DNA of 64,000 bases from G963556115 sp963666605 (GCA_965140405.1 OZ223208.1:310001-374000); one strand, 5' to 3'. Shown: positions 36,393-46,416, counted from the first letter of the stretch. The notes: generated from the sequence alone by a model not told the origin. Program-made: numbers and translations.

Positions 36393-37277
36393 TTATTCTA
36401 CCGTCCTGTCAAGAATCTCCTTGCCACCCATGTTAAGAATTGTTCGTGCTAGATTTACAGCTAGTGATTTTGCATCCCCAATATAACCCTCCTCTTCAGC
36501 AACAATCCCTTCATCGCCAGAGACAGAGAAGACACCACCGACAAAAGAGATTCTATTGCCTGAAAGAACCGATTTTATACCAGCTGGGAGATGACAGCCG
36601 CCACCTAGACACTTCAAAAACTCAGATTCTGCTGATGCCGAAATAAATGCCTCCCTAGAAGAAAGCTTGCCAACAATCTCGCTAACCGCACGGTCATTAT
36701 CGCGAATCCTCAACCCTAAAGCTCCCTGCCCTGCAGCCGGAAGTATTTCTAATTTTTTATACTCATACTCACTATCCAAACCCAACCTTTTTAAAGCAGC
36801 CTCAGCCACGACGAGTCCCGCCCAGTCATTTTCTTTCATTTTTTCTAATCTTGTATGAATATTACCTCTTACCCCTTCAAAAGAATATCCAAGATCTAGT
36901 CTAGCAATCTGCGATCTCCTCCTGAGTGAACCACAGCCTATCTTGGACTCACCATTATTATTGAGTACCAAGACATCATCACAGCTCTCTCTTTTAGGAA
37001 TAGCTCCAAGCATAAGCCCCTCTTCATCTTCGACAGGCATATCCTTCAAACTATGTACCGACAAGTCAGCTTCATTCTCCAATACAGCTCTATCTACTTC
37101 CTTGGTGAACAGACCTTTTCCACCGATTTCATGTAGCGGTTTATCAAGCAGGAGATCTCCTTGAGTCTTGATAATCACCAGCTCTGTCTGCATACCTAGC
37201 TTCTCAAGTTCACCAGCAACCCACCTACTCTGTACAAGCGCCAGTTCTGATCCTCTAGTAGCAATTCTAATTTTCAT
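36393..37277 (-). CDS. hemC: Porphobilinogen deaminase (hydroxymethylbilane synthase)
   Basis: Condenses four porphobilinogen molecules into hydroxymethylbilane in tetrapyrrole biosynthesis. The real start is the ATG at 37277 (MKIRIATRGSELALVQ); the longer frame upstream runs into waaF. This gives about 294 residues, slightly short for the family. Conserved: RGSELALVQS, KTQGD, GLFTKEVDRAVL, HSLKDMP, GSLRRRSQ, VRGNIHTRLEK and the dipyrromethane cofactor cysteine in LGGGCHLPAG. The C-terminal domain is shortened. It lies 37 bases after waaF on the same strand, probably in one transcript with it. Confidence 0.93.
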   Translation of the reverse strand: MKIRIATRGSELALVQSRWVAGELEKLGMQTELVIIKTQGDLLLDKPLHEIGGKGLFTKEVDRAVLENEADLSVHSLKDMPVEDEEGLMLGAIPKRESCDDVLVLNNNGESKIGCGSLRRRSQIARLDLGYSFEGVRGNIHTRLEKMKENDWAGLVVAEAALKRLGLDSEYEYKKLEILPAAGQGALGLRIRDNDRAVSEIVGKLSSREAFISASAESEFLKCLGGGCHLPAGIKSVLSGNRISFVGGVFSVSGDEGIVAEEEGYIGDAKSLAVNLARTILNMGGKEILDRTVE

Positions 37278-37314
37278 ATTAGGTTCCAAGTTATTATTAA
37301 ATAATTTGTCAAAA

Positions 37315-38331
37315 CTATTTTTCTTTTTCCAGTAATAGACGAGCCTCATTAATAATCTTCTCCGGCGTAATCGCCTCAAGCGCCTTTCTTGCGGCTTTTT
37401 GTACTTCAGGATCACGCAGATTTGGCGTACACATACCACCATCACCGACTACAGTTACTTTACGCCCTATTGCCTTGGTCCTTGATGGTTCAGTAATACC
37501 AAAAATTGTAACTGTTGGCACACTCAATGCTGCCGCAGTATGAGCTCCTCCAGAATCTCCACCAATATATAAAGCTGCCTTCTCAATAATGCCCATGAAA
37601 CCAGAGAGAGAGACCTTTCCAGCCAAATTATGTACACCAACAGAAACATTACTGATCTCCTGAGTTACCTTTACCTGCTCTGGAGTACCTGTTATCACCA
37701 CTTCCATACCAAGCGTCTGGACAATCTGTTTAGCAACCTCTGCGTATTTACTATTTCCCCAATCCTTTACCCCGCCATATGCACTGAGTGGTGCAATCAC
37801 AGCATAAGCTTTATTTAGTAGGTTTAGCTCTTTCAGAGAATTTTCAGCTTCCGCTCTACCCTTAGAAGAAATTTCCAATTCTGGGTAACCCATCTCTGCT
37901 TTAATTCCAAGTACTTTCAGTACATCTAAATAGTATTCACCTTGGTGAGCAGTAAGTATCTTAGCATTTGCCATAACATGATCGGTCAGCAGAAATCTTC
38001 TATAATCCCTAGCAAAACCTATACGTCTCTTTACTCCACCTAAAGCTAGCCAAAGAGCAGTACCAAAGCTATTAGTGTTCAAAATTCCAATATCAAAATG
38101 CTCATTTCTTAACTCACGTATACTCTTTATATATTCAGAAATATTCGCTCCCTTACTCGGAGCCAGTATTACTCTATCAATGTATTTTGATGCTGAGAAG
38201 CACTCTGCAACATTCTTCCTGCAAGCAGCAACAATCTCTGCATTTGGATACTTACACCTCAACTCTCTAAAGACCGGAAGAGCCATAATACAATCCCCCA
38301 ACCAATTCGGTGTACGTACAACAATTTTCAT
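37315..38331 (-). CDS. waaF: ADP-heptose:LPS heptosyltransferase (WaaF-like)
   Basis: Glycosyltransferase family 9 enzyme that adds heptose to the lipopolysaccharide inner core at the inner membrane. 338 residues. Motifs: VRTPNWLGDCIMALPVF near the N-terminus (typical WaaF start), GFARDYRRFLLTD, APLSAYGGVKDW and the ADP-heptose-binding loop YIGGDSGGAHTAAAL with PTVTIFG. The conserved acceptor region in E. coli WaaF is LIPGAxFGPAKRWP; here the equivalent is APLSAYGGVKDWG. The start ATG overlaps the stop of the upstream TPR-DUF3857 gene by four bases (ATGA), so translation is coupled. Evidence for an LPS-bearing outer membrane. Confidence 0.88.
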   Translation of the reverse strand: MKIVVRTPNWLGDCIMALPVFRELRCKYPNAEIVAACRKNVAECFSASKYIDRVILAPSKGANISEYIKSIRELRNEHFDIGILNTNSFGTALWLALGGVKRRIGFARDYRRFLLTDHVMANAKILTAHQGEYYLDVLKVLGIKAEMGYPELEISSKGRAEAENSLKELNLLNKAYAVIAPLSAYGGVKDWGNSKYAEVAKQIVQTLGMEVVITGTPEQVKVTQEISNVSVGVHNLAGKVSLSGFMGIIEKAALYIGGDSGGAHTAAALSVPTVTIFGITEPSRTKAIGRKVTVVGDGGMCTPNLRDPEVQKAARKALEAITPEKIINEARLLLEKEK

Positions 38332-41300
38332 TCTACCCCTTCCTCAACTGCAATTTTCTCAATATTTTCAGGTAGTTCTTTGACCTCAAACCTACTAGCA
38401 AACATTGGCTCTACCGCTCCTTCACTTATAATATCTTCACCGTAAGTATCAGCCAACTTGACAATGGCAATCCCTTTTCCTACCGCCTCTTTTACTTCTG
38501 TCAAGAATTCATTATATAGTTTAACATTCTCAGGTTGAATCTGCTGAGCAGGAATTAGCATAGACCCACTAACAACAAGGCTTCTCCCCTCAACATTATA
38601 ATCAAGTATAAACAATCCAAAACTAGATCTTATTACTCTATCATTTGGAATATTACTATATACATAACCTTCAGGTATAGTAAAACTTCTACTCGTTGAA
38701 TTCATCACATCCATCAATATCTCAATAGGATGAATTCTTGGTTCTCTTACAATAAGATCACGGACAAACTCTCCTTCTTTTAAAGGATTTATATACAATG
38801 CCGAACCTCTACGTGAACAGTAGTTTAATACCTTACCACTACAAGTAAGCACTAGTGACTCATCCCAATTATTTATACCCTCCTCAAGCTCCTTTATAGA
38901 AGGATAGGTATAGGTTGCATCTGTAATACCTGGAAATAACTGGGCAGCAACTTGCGCCACATATTGCTGAGCATGTTGAGGATTATAAAATACTTTTCTA
39001 GGCGCAGCAGCAGAGCTACCAAAGAACTCTACCCCGCCTTTTACCTCTGCGGCTCCATTACTTAGAATATTCACCTCTGGAGTTATTATTCTAACGCCTT
39101 CAATCTCATTCTCACGCACAGTCCCAAGCCTCACCCCTAGAGGGGATTTCTCAAGAGCTAATGAGCCGACAGCGAGCGTTCCAATATTTTCTGGCCTATT
39201 CTCTCTCATATCTTCAGTTATTTTTACCCAGAAATCATTCTGGGCTGGATCTTCATTCTTAATTCTTAAAATTATCGGCATAGTAAACTCAGCCACACTC
39301 TTCACGCGGTCCTGCTCGCCCAAACGCCCAGCGATAGAGAATGGGATATTACTCCACAACGGATAGGAGACGACCCCAACCTCATCAAGCATCACCTGCA
39401 TCAGTCTTGCTCTTGAGTCTACAGTACCACCCTTCAAAATAAAGGTATCACGTGCACTCTTAGAGTCAGCATTTGATTGTATATTCTCTGCAATCCATTT
39501 ATATATTACGGCTACTTTTTCTTTAGTTGTTTTACTATCGCTACAAATTTCTTTGGCTGTTTGCTCTATACCATTATTTGTTAATAGCGGTAGGCTCAAA
39601 CTTATCAGCCCAGGATCTTCCTTTTCAGATGAGTACACAGTTATCTTGACATTATCTATAGCATCGATTTCTCGCGGCATGAAAGCTTCCTGCTCTACAC
39701 CTTCACTTTCCTCACCATCCCATACCATTATAATATCATCGCCACTCATTTTAACTTCTGGTTCGCTGCCATCAATACTAATTCTTCCCAACATACCTTT
39801 TGGAAGTACAAGTACATAACGAGATCTAATAACTGGATTATTAATACTACTAAACTCAAACCCATCTTCAAGTTTGGCTGCAGATTTACCCATTATTCTC
39901 TTACTGTATTCGATCACAGAACCAACCGAAGCATTATACATACTTATAGCTTTATCTAATGACAAGTTCTCAGAGGACTCAGGTACAAACACCTCTCCAT
40001 TCGGCGATACAGTTCGACACTCTATAATTTCTCCTTGCCCTACATTAAGCTCAGCAAGCTGAGAAAGCCCTGCATTATCAAAAATCTTGAATGCTCTATG
40101 TTCATATCCTTCAATACTAAGATCAGGAAATATCTTAATAACTTTAATGTTCAAAACGTTAGCAAAGCTTGCTCTATCGTGGTCTTCTTTACGGACTTTA
40201 TTCAGGTCAATATCACTTAGTGGTATATCATATTTGACAAGCTCAAATTTTCCCGTAGTGTCTGCCTCTATCCTCCTTGGTAAGTTGGGCATACTTTGAT
40301 TATACTCCATTCCGAATTGATGTGCTCTTTCTAACCACTCGACCCCTTTTGACATCTCTCCCATGCGGATATAGTTTATACCCATAGACTCAGCCAATCC
40401 CGCATTATTTGGATTCTTTTCCAAGCTCTTTTCAAGATACCCTTCAATCTCTTTATAGCTGCCATCTTGATAGGCTAATTCAACTAGAGCTCCGAGATAC
40501 ATATCTCCTTCTTGAGGATTACTCTCATACCACTTATCTAAGATCTCTTTTGCTAGCTCTGGCTTATTCATTTTTATCAAGATTTTATACATATTATATA
40601 AAGGTATTTGATTTTTTTCAGATGCGCTTACAAATATACTTTCAGCTTTTGAAAATTCACTCATACCAAGGTAGAAGTCTATTACTTCTACTGCACTATC
40701 AGGAGAAAGTTCATAGTATTTCTCAATTGCTGTATTGGCCAAACCAATCCAACCCTTCTTCATATACAACTGAGCAAGCATCCTATATGCCCATGGGAAC
40801 TCCTGACTTTGCTCTACAATCTCTTTTAATAGTTTGATAGCCGAGCTATCTTGACTACTGCCAACCAAAATCCTAACCAGAGATAATTTTGGCAAAATAT
40901 AGTCGGGCTTTGCTTTTAGAGCAGCACGGACATACTTCTCACACATCACCATCGAACGAGATTTACTCTCAAAGAAATTGTAGTACTTTCTATAAAACTC
41001 CCCTACAGTAAACTGCACCAATGCACTCGAGTTATATTGTTTTAGTAGCTTGTCATTATATGCAATTCCATCTTCAAAGTTATTAGTATATTCATAATAA
41101 AAATTTCGCCACAACGCGGAAGCAACAGATGTCTTCTCCTGTATTTCCTTTACAAAAGGCGGCAGGTATAGTTTGGAGAAGATCCTCCCACTATAGTTAT
41201 TTAGTTTTGCCTCTTTCCAGTCATCAACAGAGAACGGTAATACCTCTACACCAGCAAGTCTTCCACCGTTTTTCACATCTCTTAGCCCAACTTGGATACT

Positions 41301-42176
41301 ATCCTTGCGAAAGGCTTTAATAAGAAGTAAGTTTTTTCCTTTGTGCAGCTTTATACTTCTACTATTTCTAGCTCCTATTCCACCCATGTGATAGAGAGCT
41401 GCTGAAGAGACAAGATTTCCATTCAACCATACATTTGAGATAGAAGTTGAAAATAAGTCTAAGGCAGCAGTAACATCCTCTTTTACACTCAAAGTAATAT
41501 ATATATATGCAACTCCGGGTCTATTATCGTTTGGCAATATACTACCAAGCTTGAATTTTCCAGAAAGATCGGCATTTATATTATCATAACTATTGTAACC
41601 AGAGCTCAACAGATTATCTTCGATTTTAGTTTTTAAATTCAGCCCATAATTTTGAGGGATGTACACAGGGCCAACAATTCTTGATACACTTGCGAGGCGC
41701 GTTGATTTCTTTAAAGCTTCCTTAGCTTTAGTGAACTGATTTGAAAGCAGGAAAGCCTTATTCTCGGTAAGACCTAGTACAGTCATTGTGTAGGGATCTA
41801 TATTCGATCCTGCTTTTGCTAAAGTATTAGCAAAATCATAAAAGCTCCCCACCCTACCAGCTGTATCGGAAGCTACTCCCAGTCTAAGAAGAAACAATCC
41901 CTGTAGTGGGCTGCCTTCAGAGATTTCTACCATCTTCTTCAAAGTATCATAAGCATCACCGAGATTTCCAAGCATCAACTCACTCTGGTAAAGCCCTTCA
42001 TAAAGCTCAAGATTTTTTTCTTCTTCTCTGAGCTTCTGAATAAATACCGCCTTTGCTTTTTCAGGTTCATTTCCAAGCAATTCATCCCAACCACTCATTT
42101 CAGCCGCTTTGGCATAATGAGCAAGTATCAGAAGTATGACACAAAGAACCATCAACCACACTATAAACCGAGACAT
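38328..42176 (-). CDS. Large exported TPR-DUF3857 protein with inactive transglutaminase-like domain
   Basis: About 1282 residues from the ATG at 42176 (AGGTGG just upstream). Signal peptide 1-26; TPR-like repeats at about 35-150 and 370-640 (for example SAVEVIDFYLGMSEFSKAESIF); a beta-rich insert (150-350); DUF3857 at about 670-850; transglutaminase-like core at about 880-1000; and a C-terminal beta domain. The nucleophile segment reads LKGGTVDSRARLMQVML, where the active paralogue at 21545-25471 has AGYGDCKDTAVLLVAML: the cysteine is valine (about residue 920). The catalytic histidine region is also not recognisable. It is translationally coupled to waaF, suggesting an envelope role by context. 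Same overall design as the other two DUF3857 genes in the window. Confidence 0.82.
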   Translation of the reverse strand: MSRFIVWLMVLCVILLILAHYAKAAEMSGWDELLGNEPEKAKAVFIQKLREEEKNLELYEGLYQSELMLGNLGDAYDTLKKMVEISEGSPLQGLFLLRLGVASDTAGRVGSFYDFANTLAKAGSNIDPYTMTVLGLTENKAFLLSNQFTKAKEALKKSTRLASVSRIVGPVYIPQNYGLNLKTKIEDNLLSSGYNSYDNINADLSGKFKLGSILPNDNRPGVAYIYITLSVKEDVTAALDLFSTSISNVWLNGNLVSSAALYHMGGIGARNSRSIKLHKGKNLLLIKAFRKDSIQVGLRDVKNGGRLAGVEVLPFSVDDWKEAKLNNYSGRIFSKLYLPPFVKEIQEKTSVASALWRNFYYEYTNNFEDGIAYNDKLLKQYNSSALVQFTVGEFYRKYYNFFESKSRSMVMCEKYVRAALKAKPDYILPKLSLVRILVGSSQDSSAIKLLKEIVEQSQEFPWAYRMLAQLYMKKGWIGLANTAIEKYYELSPDSAVEVIDFYLGMSEFSKAESIFVSASEKNQIPLYNMYKILIKMNKPELAKEILDKWYESNPQEGDMYLGALVELAYQDGSYKEIEGYLEKSLEKNPNNAGLAESMGINYIRMGEMSKGVEWLERAHQFGMEYNQSMPNLPRRIEADTTGKFELVKYDIPLSDIDLNKVRKEDHDRASFANVLNIKVIKIFPDLSIEGYEHRAFKIFDNAGLSQLAELNVGQGEIIECRTVSPNGEVFVPESSENLSLDKAISMYNASVGSVIEYSKRIMGKSAAKLEDGFEFSSINNPVIRSRYVLVLPKGMLGRISIDGSEPEVKMSGDDIIMVWDGEESEGVEQEAFMPREIDAIDNVKITVYSSEKEDPGLISLSLPLLTNNGIEQTAKEICSDSKTTKEKVAVIYKWIAENIQSNADSKSARDTFILKGGTVDSRARLMQVMLDEVGVVSYPLWSNIPFSIAGRLGEQDRVKSVAEFTMPIILRIKNEDPAQNDFWVKITEDMRENRPENIGTLAVGSLALEKSPLGVRLGTVRENEIEGVRIITPEVNILSNGAAEVKGGVEFFGSSAAAPRKVFYNPQHAQQYVAQVAAQLFPGITDATYTYPSIKELEEGINNWDESLVLTCSGKVLNYCSRRGSALYINPLKEGEFVRDLIVREPRIHPIEILMDVMNSTSRSFTIPEGYVYSNIPNDRVIRSSFGLFILDYNVEGRSLVVSGSMLIPAQQIQPENVKLYNEFLTEVKEAVGKGIAIVKLADTYGEDIISEGAVEPMFASRFEVKELPENIEKIAVEEGVE

Positions 42177-42221
42177 AGAGTTCACCACCTATAACCTAAA
42201 GATGCAAAACAGCAAAAATAT

Positions 42222-42259
42222 GGAGTATATATCGATATAGAAATATCACTATATACTCC
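42222..42259 (-). terminator. Terminator of the pheS-pheT transcript
   Basis: A 10-bp stem, GGAGTATATA with TATATACTCC, enclosing a second 5-bp stem (GATAT/ATATC). On the minus strand a T-rich tail follows. It lies 31 bases after the pheT stop. Confidence 0.65.
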
Positions 42260-42289
42260 CAAGGATTTTATATTCATTTTATAAAGAAC

Positions 42290-44272
42290 TTAGCGTAACC
42301 TTGCTCCACTAATCTTACTAGTAAGATGCTTTACAAGCTTATCACACTCTTCATTTGCTTCAATATCTGTAAGAGATCTCTCGGTACTACGGTATACAAA
42401 TGAGAATGCCACACTCTTCTCATTTGCTTCAAGACCTTTACCCCGGTACACACTTTCAAGTCTCAGCTCTTCAGGAATACCTATCTCTGCAATTAACTCT
42501 TCAATCTTCAACCATGTTACATCTTCACTAACAACTAGAGCAATATCACGCCTGATACCAGGGAAGCGTGGGAGTTCTTTATAAACTCTATCACTTCTAG
42601 GTAATTCTACAATCTTCTCAAACTCCACTTCAAGCACTGCCGGCGCGCTAGTAAGATCATGCCTCTTCACAAGAACATCAGAGATAATACCGGCAAAACC
42701 AAATTTTTCTTGACCAAGGTAGATGCCAATTGCTTCATTTGCATTACACTTATCATTTTCTTCAATCTTGATTGAAAGCCCAGATATATCCTCAACGCGC
42801 AATGCCTTAAGTATGGCAATAAGTGCACCACGAACATACTCTACACCACGTCTATCAAGGATAGCCAACATATATCTCTCTACCCTAGGATTTTCTGCAT
42901 AGACTCTATTGATTTCAAATAACTGAAGATCCGCTACCGATCTATTAACTTTATTGACTTCCAGCAGAGACGGCACAAGGCTGAGCCTCATCACTGGCCT
43001 ACTACTATCTACGGGATTTAATATCCTCGGAGCATCACAATCTCCCTGCCATTTCTCTGGAACAAATGGGTCTGTTACACACTCGTGATATCCGATATTT
43101 GCTAGCGCATAGCGAGCAATTTTCTCTCCGCTTACCATTACAGATTCGTGAGATCTTTCAAGCAGCATTGTAATCTTATCAGGAATTTTATCATACCCTA
43201 CAAGGCGAGCGACCTCTTCTATTAGGTCAATTTCACGCACCAGATCACGCCTAAATGTTGGAACCGCTACTCTGATCAAATCATCATCATCACTTAAAAT
43301 TTCAAGACCAAGACCAACAAATACTCGGCGCACCTCCTCTTTAGAGAACTCGCAACCAAGTACTTTATTACAACGGCTATAACGCATTTCTACTTCCACT
43401 TTTTCACCAGCACCTACAGCCGTATCAATAATACCAGTCGCCAGTTCACCACCCGCAAGTTCAAGGATCAGCTGGCAAGCTCTAGCACTAGCTCTTTCAA
43501 CGGCTCCAATATCTATACCCCTCTCAAAACGATAAGAGCTATCACTAGGCAGATTGAGTGCTCTACTGGTTCTGCGAACCTGTGTAGATTCAAAGCAAGC
43601 AGACTCGAGAAGAACATTGACCGTCTTATCAGAAACCTCTGTATCAGCTCCACCCATAACACCCGCAATCGCAACTGGATCTTTATTATCGGCAATAACA
43701 AGCATAGAGCTATCTATCTTACACTTAGTCCCATCGATAGATATTATCTCTTCACCCTTGATACCCTTCCTCACAACTATTTCACCACCCTTGAGTAGAT
43801 CAAAGTCAAAAACATGAAGCGGCTGATTCATCTCAAAAAGAATGAAGTTGGTAATATCAACTAGATTGTTGATAGGTCTCAAACCAATAGCCTCAATCTT
43901 ACTCTTGAGCCACTCAGGAGATTCTTTTACCGTCACACCTTTTATAAGCCTTGTTGTATAGCGTGGGCACCATTCAGGAGCCTCTACACTGACCTTAACA
44001 CTTTTATTGATATCCTCACCAGTCTCTACAATACTGATTGGAGGAAACTTTACCTCTCTGCCAGTAATCGCAGCAATCTCTCTCGCTATACCATAGTGAC
44101 AAAGCCAGTCTGGCCTATTACTTGTAATCTCTGCAACGAGCTGCATGTCACCATTTGGAAGGCTATTCATCTCTTCTACTGCGCATCCAGCAGATGTCAA
44201 CTTCTCTGCCATATCCTCTTCACTCAGCCCACTATCTATCAACTCATTGATCCATTTATATGAAACGTTCAT
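42290..44272 (-). CDS. pheT: Phenylalanyl-tRNA synthetase beta subunit, short form without tRNA-binding OB domain
   Basis: 660 residues; E. coli PheT has 795. The N-terminal B1-type strand (MNVSYKWINELI...SAGCAVEEM) passes directly into the NRPDWLCHYGIAREIA region at about residue 52. The EMAP-type tRNA-binding domain that normally occupies about residues 40-150 is absent. The rest is present: B3/B4 editing-type domain (INNLVDITNFILFEMNQPLHVFD), B5 domain, core-like region (IDLIEEVARLVGYDKI) and the C-terminal anticodon-binding FDX-ACB domain (RFPGIRRDIALVV). With PheS it forms the heterotetramer that charges tRNA-Phe. GGAG gives the ribosome site. Lies 64 bases after pheS and is followed by a terminator. 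Confidence 0.94.
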   Translation of the reverse strand: MNVSYKWINELIDSGLSEEDMAEKLTSAGCAVEEMNSLPNGDMQLVAEITSNRPDWLCHYGIAREIAAITGREVKFPPISIVETGEDINKSVKVSVEAPEWCPRYTTRLIKGVTVKESPEWLKSKIEAIGLRPINNLVDITNFILFEMNQPLHVFDFDLLKGGEIVVRKGIKGEEIISIDGTKCKIDSSMLVIADNKDPVAIAGVMGGADTEVSDKTVNVLLESACFESTQVRRTSRALNLPSDSSYRFERGIDIGAVERASARACQLILELAGGELATGIIDTAVGAGEKVEVEMRYSRCNKVLGCEFSKEEVRRVFVGLGLEILSDDDDLIRVAVPTFRRDLVREIDLIEEVARLVGYDKIPDKITMLLERSHESVMVSGEKIARYALANIGYHECVTDPFVPEKWQGDCDAPRILNPVDSSRPVMRLSLVPSLLEVNKVNRSVADLQLFEINRVYAENPRVERYMLAILDRRGVEYVRGALIAILKALRVEDISGLSIKIEENDKCNANEAIGIYLGQEKFGFAGIISDVLVKRHDLTSAPAVLEVEFEKIVELPRSDRVYKELPRFPGIRRDIALVVSEDVTWLKIEELIAEIGIPEELRLESVYRGKGLEANEKSVAFSFVYRSTERSLTDIEANEECDKLVKHLTSKISGARLR

Positions 44273-44336
44273 TATTTACTCCGTAATCTTTGTAATAACA
44301 CTCTCAACATGCCAACAATAAAAAAGTAGTATAGGA

Positions 44337-45356
44337 CTAGAATTGCTTCAAGAATCTTAAGTCACACTCAAGGAACCTTCTGATATCTCCCACACCCATT
44401 GTCAACATAGTTACACGCTCAATACCAATACCAAAAGCGAACCCAGTATATTTCTCAGAGTCGTAGCCAACTGTCTTAAAGACATTAGGATCGACCATCC
44501 CGCAACCGAGTATTTCAATCCAACCAGCACCTTTACATACCCGACACCCCTCACCTTTGCAGAAGATACATGTCACATCCACCTCAGCACTAGGCTCAGT
44601 GAACGGGAAGAAGCTAGGGCGCAGTCTAATCTGGGTCTCTTCACCAAACATCTCTTTGGCAAACATCTTGAGCATTGCTTTAAGGTCAGCAAATGTGATA
44701 TCTGTATCCACCGCAAGTCCCTCAAGCTGATGAAAAGCATAGTGATGAGTTGCGTCAACAGTATCAGGTCTATAAACCCTACCCGGAGCAATAATACGTA
44801 CAGGAGGCTTTACCTTCTGCATTGTTCTAATCTGCACTGACGAAGTCTGTGAGCGTAGCAACCCTCCAGCCTCAAGACCAAATGTCTCCGCATCATCACG
44901 AGCTGGATGATCTTCAGGAATATTTAATGCTTCAAAATTATTAAAATCATTTTCTATTTCAGGACCATCCTCTATGGAGAATCCCATACGTTCGAAGATA
45001 TTTGCAATCTTATCACGAGTCTGTCTTAACGGATGGAGTGTCCCCATCTCACGAGAAACACCAGGAAGGGTAGGGTCATATAGAGGTTTCCCTTTACCAC
45101 CGCCAGCACCAACAAGTATCTCTTTCTGAGTATCAAGTATTGCTGTGAGGTCATTCTTCACCTCATTCATTGCTTTACCAAATGCGCCCTTCTCTTCATT
45201 TGCTACTTCTTTGATCCGTCCCATCATATCCTTCATAGCACCGGATCTTCCGAGGTACTTTACTCTAGCTTCTTCTAAACTAGCAGAATCAACCGCATTC
45301 TTAATAGCTTCTTCAGCCTCACTTTTAAGCTCTTTTAGTGTTTCAAACAGGCTCAT
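44337..45356 (-). CDS. pheS: Phenylalanyl-tRNA synthetase alpha subunit
   Basis: Catalytic class II subunit. The start at 45356 (MSLFETLKEL) has AAAGG upstream and gives 339 residues, standard for PheS; seven extra residues are possible from 45377. N-terminal coiled coil for tRNA binding (1-85). Class II motif 1 around HPLRQTRDKIANIFERMGF, motif 2 around VRIIAPGRVYRPDTVDATHHYAFHQLEG, motif 3 GFAFGIGIERVTML. The ECKGEG-like zinc-type cluster CIFCKGEGCRVCKGAGW is also present, as in many bacterial PheS. First gene of pheST; separated from rplT by about 440 bases that include a large hairpin. Confidence 0.95.
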   Translation of the reverse strand: MSLFETLKELKSEAEEAIKNAVDSASLEEARVKYLGRSGAMKDMMGRIKEVANEEKGAFGKAMNEVKNDLTAILDTQKEILVGAGGGKGKPLYDPTLPGVSREMGTLHPLRQTRDKIANIFERMGFSIEDGPEIENDFNNFEALNIPEDHPARDDAETFGLEAGGLLRSQTSSVQIRTMQKVKPPVRIIAPGRVYRPDTVDATHHYAFHQLEGLAVDTDITFADLKAMLKMFAKEMFGEETQIRLRPSFFPFTEPSAEVDVTCIFCKGEGCRVCKGAGWIEILGCGMVDPNVFKTVGYDSEKYTGFAFGIGIERVTMLTMGVGDIRRFLECDLRFLKQF

Positions 45357-45704
45357 ATTTTTACCTTTCAAAAACATGTTTCTATCGATTTATCAAATTA
45401 TTATTATTAATGTAAATTATAGCTAAATTGGCCTCAATTTCTATATCCCAATAGTATTTATTTCTTCTTAATAGCAAAGCAGTTGCAATTCATACACTGC
45501 TTCTAAATTACCATGATTTTTCTGAATACAAAATTATCTGCTATAGATTACATGACTTCATCAATGCGGACTACTTAGACACAACGTATCCCAAATAGTT
45601 AAGCACACGTTATACATAAAATAGGCGTTAAAACTTCACTTTCTTTCGACAACTTAAGCGGTTTACCCATCTTAGAAAGCGATTAGATGATATCCACATA
45701 CGCA

Positions 45705-45753
45705 ACGAGGTCGATATCCATCTGCAGATCATGCAGACAGATATCGACCTCGT
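45705..45753 (-). terminator. Long hairpin after rplT, probable 3' end of the thrS-infC-rpmI-rplT transcript
   Basis: ACGAGGTCGATATC (45705-45718) pairs perfectly with GATATCGACCTCGT (45740-45753). Inside, TCTGCA/TGCAGA adds a second 6-bp stem with loop GATCA. No T-run follows, so it may be a processing or Rho-independent-like stop without U-tail. The rest of the 45357-45796 gap holds no ORF; it must contain the pheS promoter. Confidence 0.5.
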
Positions 45754-45796
45754 ACTAGGTCTCAATAGACCAAATTATTATAGCTTAAAGACTCTC

Positions 45797-46153
45797 TTAA
45801 AGAGCAGCTTTAGCCTTCTCAACTACCTCACCAAATGCAACTGGGTTATGAATAGCCAGCTCAGACAGTGTTTTGCGGTCAAGGGTAATATTAGCCTTAT
45901 TGAGACCGTCGATAAATCGTGAGTAGTTAATTCCTTCATAAGCCATAAGTGCACCGCTGATACGAGTGATCCAAAGTCTACGGAACTCACCTTTACGTTT
46001 ACGACGGTCTCTAGTAGCATACACTTCAGCCTTTAGAACCGCGTGCTTAGCTGTACGGTACAGTTTGCTTCTACCGCCCTGCATACCTTTTGCTTTTTTG
46101 AACAATCTTTTCTTTTTTCTATGACGTGCTACACCGTATGTTGTACGTGGCAT
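45797..46153 (-). CDS. rplT: 50S ribosomal protein L20
   Basis: 118 residues, full length. Begins MPRTTYGVARHRKKKRLFKKAKG and contains RRKRKGEFRRLWITRISGA and YSRFIDGLNKANITLDRKTLSELA, all diagnostic of L20. Binds 23S rRNA and is needed early in 50S assembly. In other bacteria L20 represses its own operon by binding the mRNA. Ribosome site AAAGGAG. Third gene of infC-rpmI-rplT. Confidence 0.97.
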   Translation of the reverse strand: MPRTTYGVARHRKKKRLFKKAKGMQGGRSKLYRTAKHAVLKAEVYATRDRRKRKGEFRRLWITRISGALMAYEGINYSRFIDGLNKANITLDRKTLSELAIHNPVAFGEVVEKAKAAL

Positions 46154-46221
46154 CGCTTACTCCTTTATATTTTTATAAAATTTTTGAAATACAATTAATA
46201 CTCTCCAATGACTCTTAACCT

Positions 46222-46416
46222 CTATGCACAGATTAGCTTCTTGATTATCTTAGCAGCAGTTGGGTGCATTGGACGAATACGACGTAGACGACGACGACGT
46301 TTTGGACTCTTTACTACACGGCGGTGAACACTACCACATGACTTACTAACAACCTTACCGTTCTTAGTAACACGCACGCGACTGATCAAACCCTTACTTG
46401 GTTTTTGTTTTGGCAT
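46222..46416 (-). CDS. rpmI: 50S ribosomal protein L35
   Basis: 64 residues, typical for L35 (MPKQKPSKGLISRVRVTKNGKV). The C-terminal half is strongly basic (KSPKRRRRLRRIRPM). The N-terminal sequence is slightly divergent from the usual MPKMKTHRGAAKRF, but the position between infC and rplT is decisive. Ribosome site TAGGAGA. Confidence 0.93.
   Translation of the reverse strand: MPKQKPSKGLISRVRVTKNGKVVSKSCGSVHRRVVKSPKRRRRLRRIRPMHPTAAKIIKKLICA

Noticed and set aside
37278..37445. N-terminal extension of hemC
   Set aside because: The extra 56 residues overlap waaF and are basic out-of-frame sequence; HemC homologues start at the 37277 methionine.
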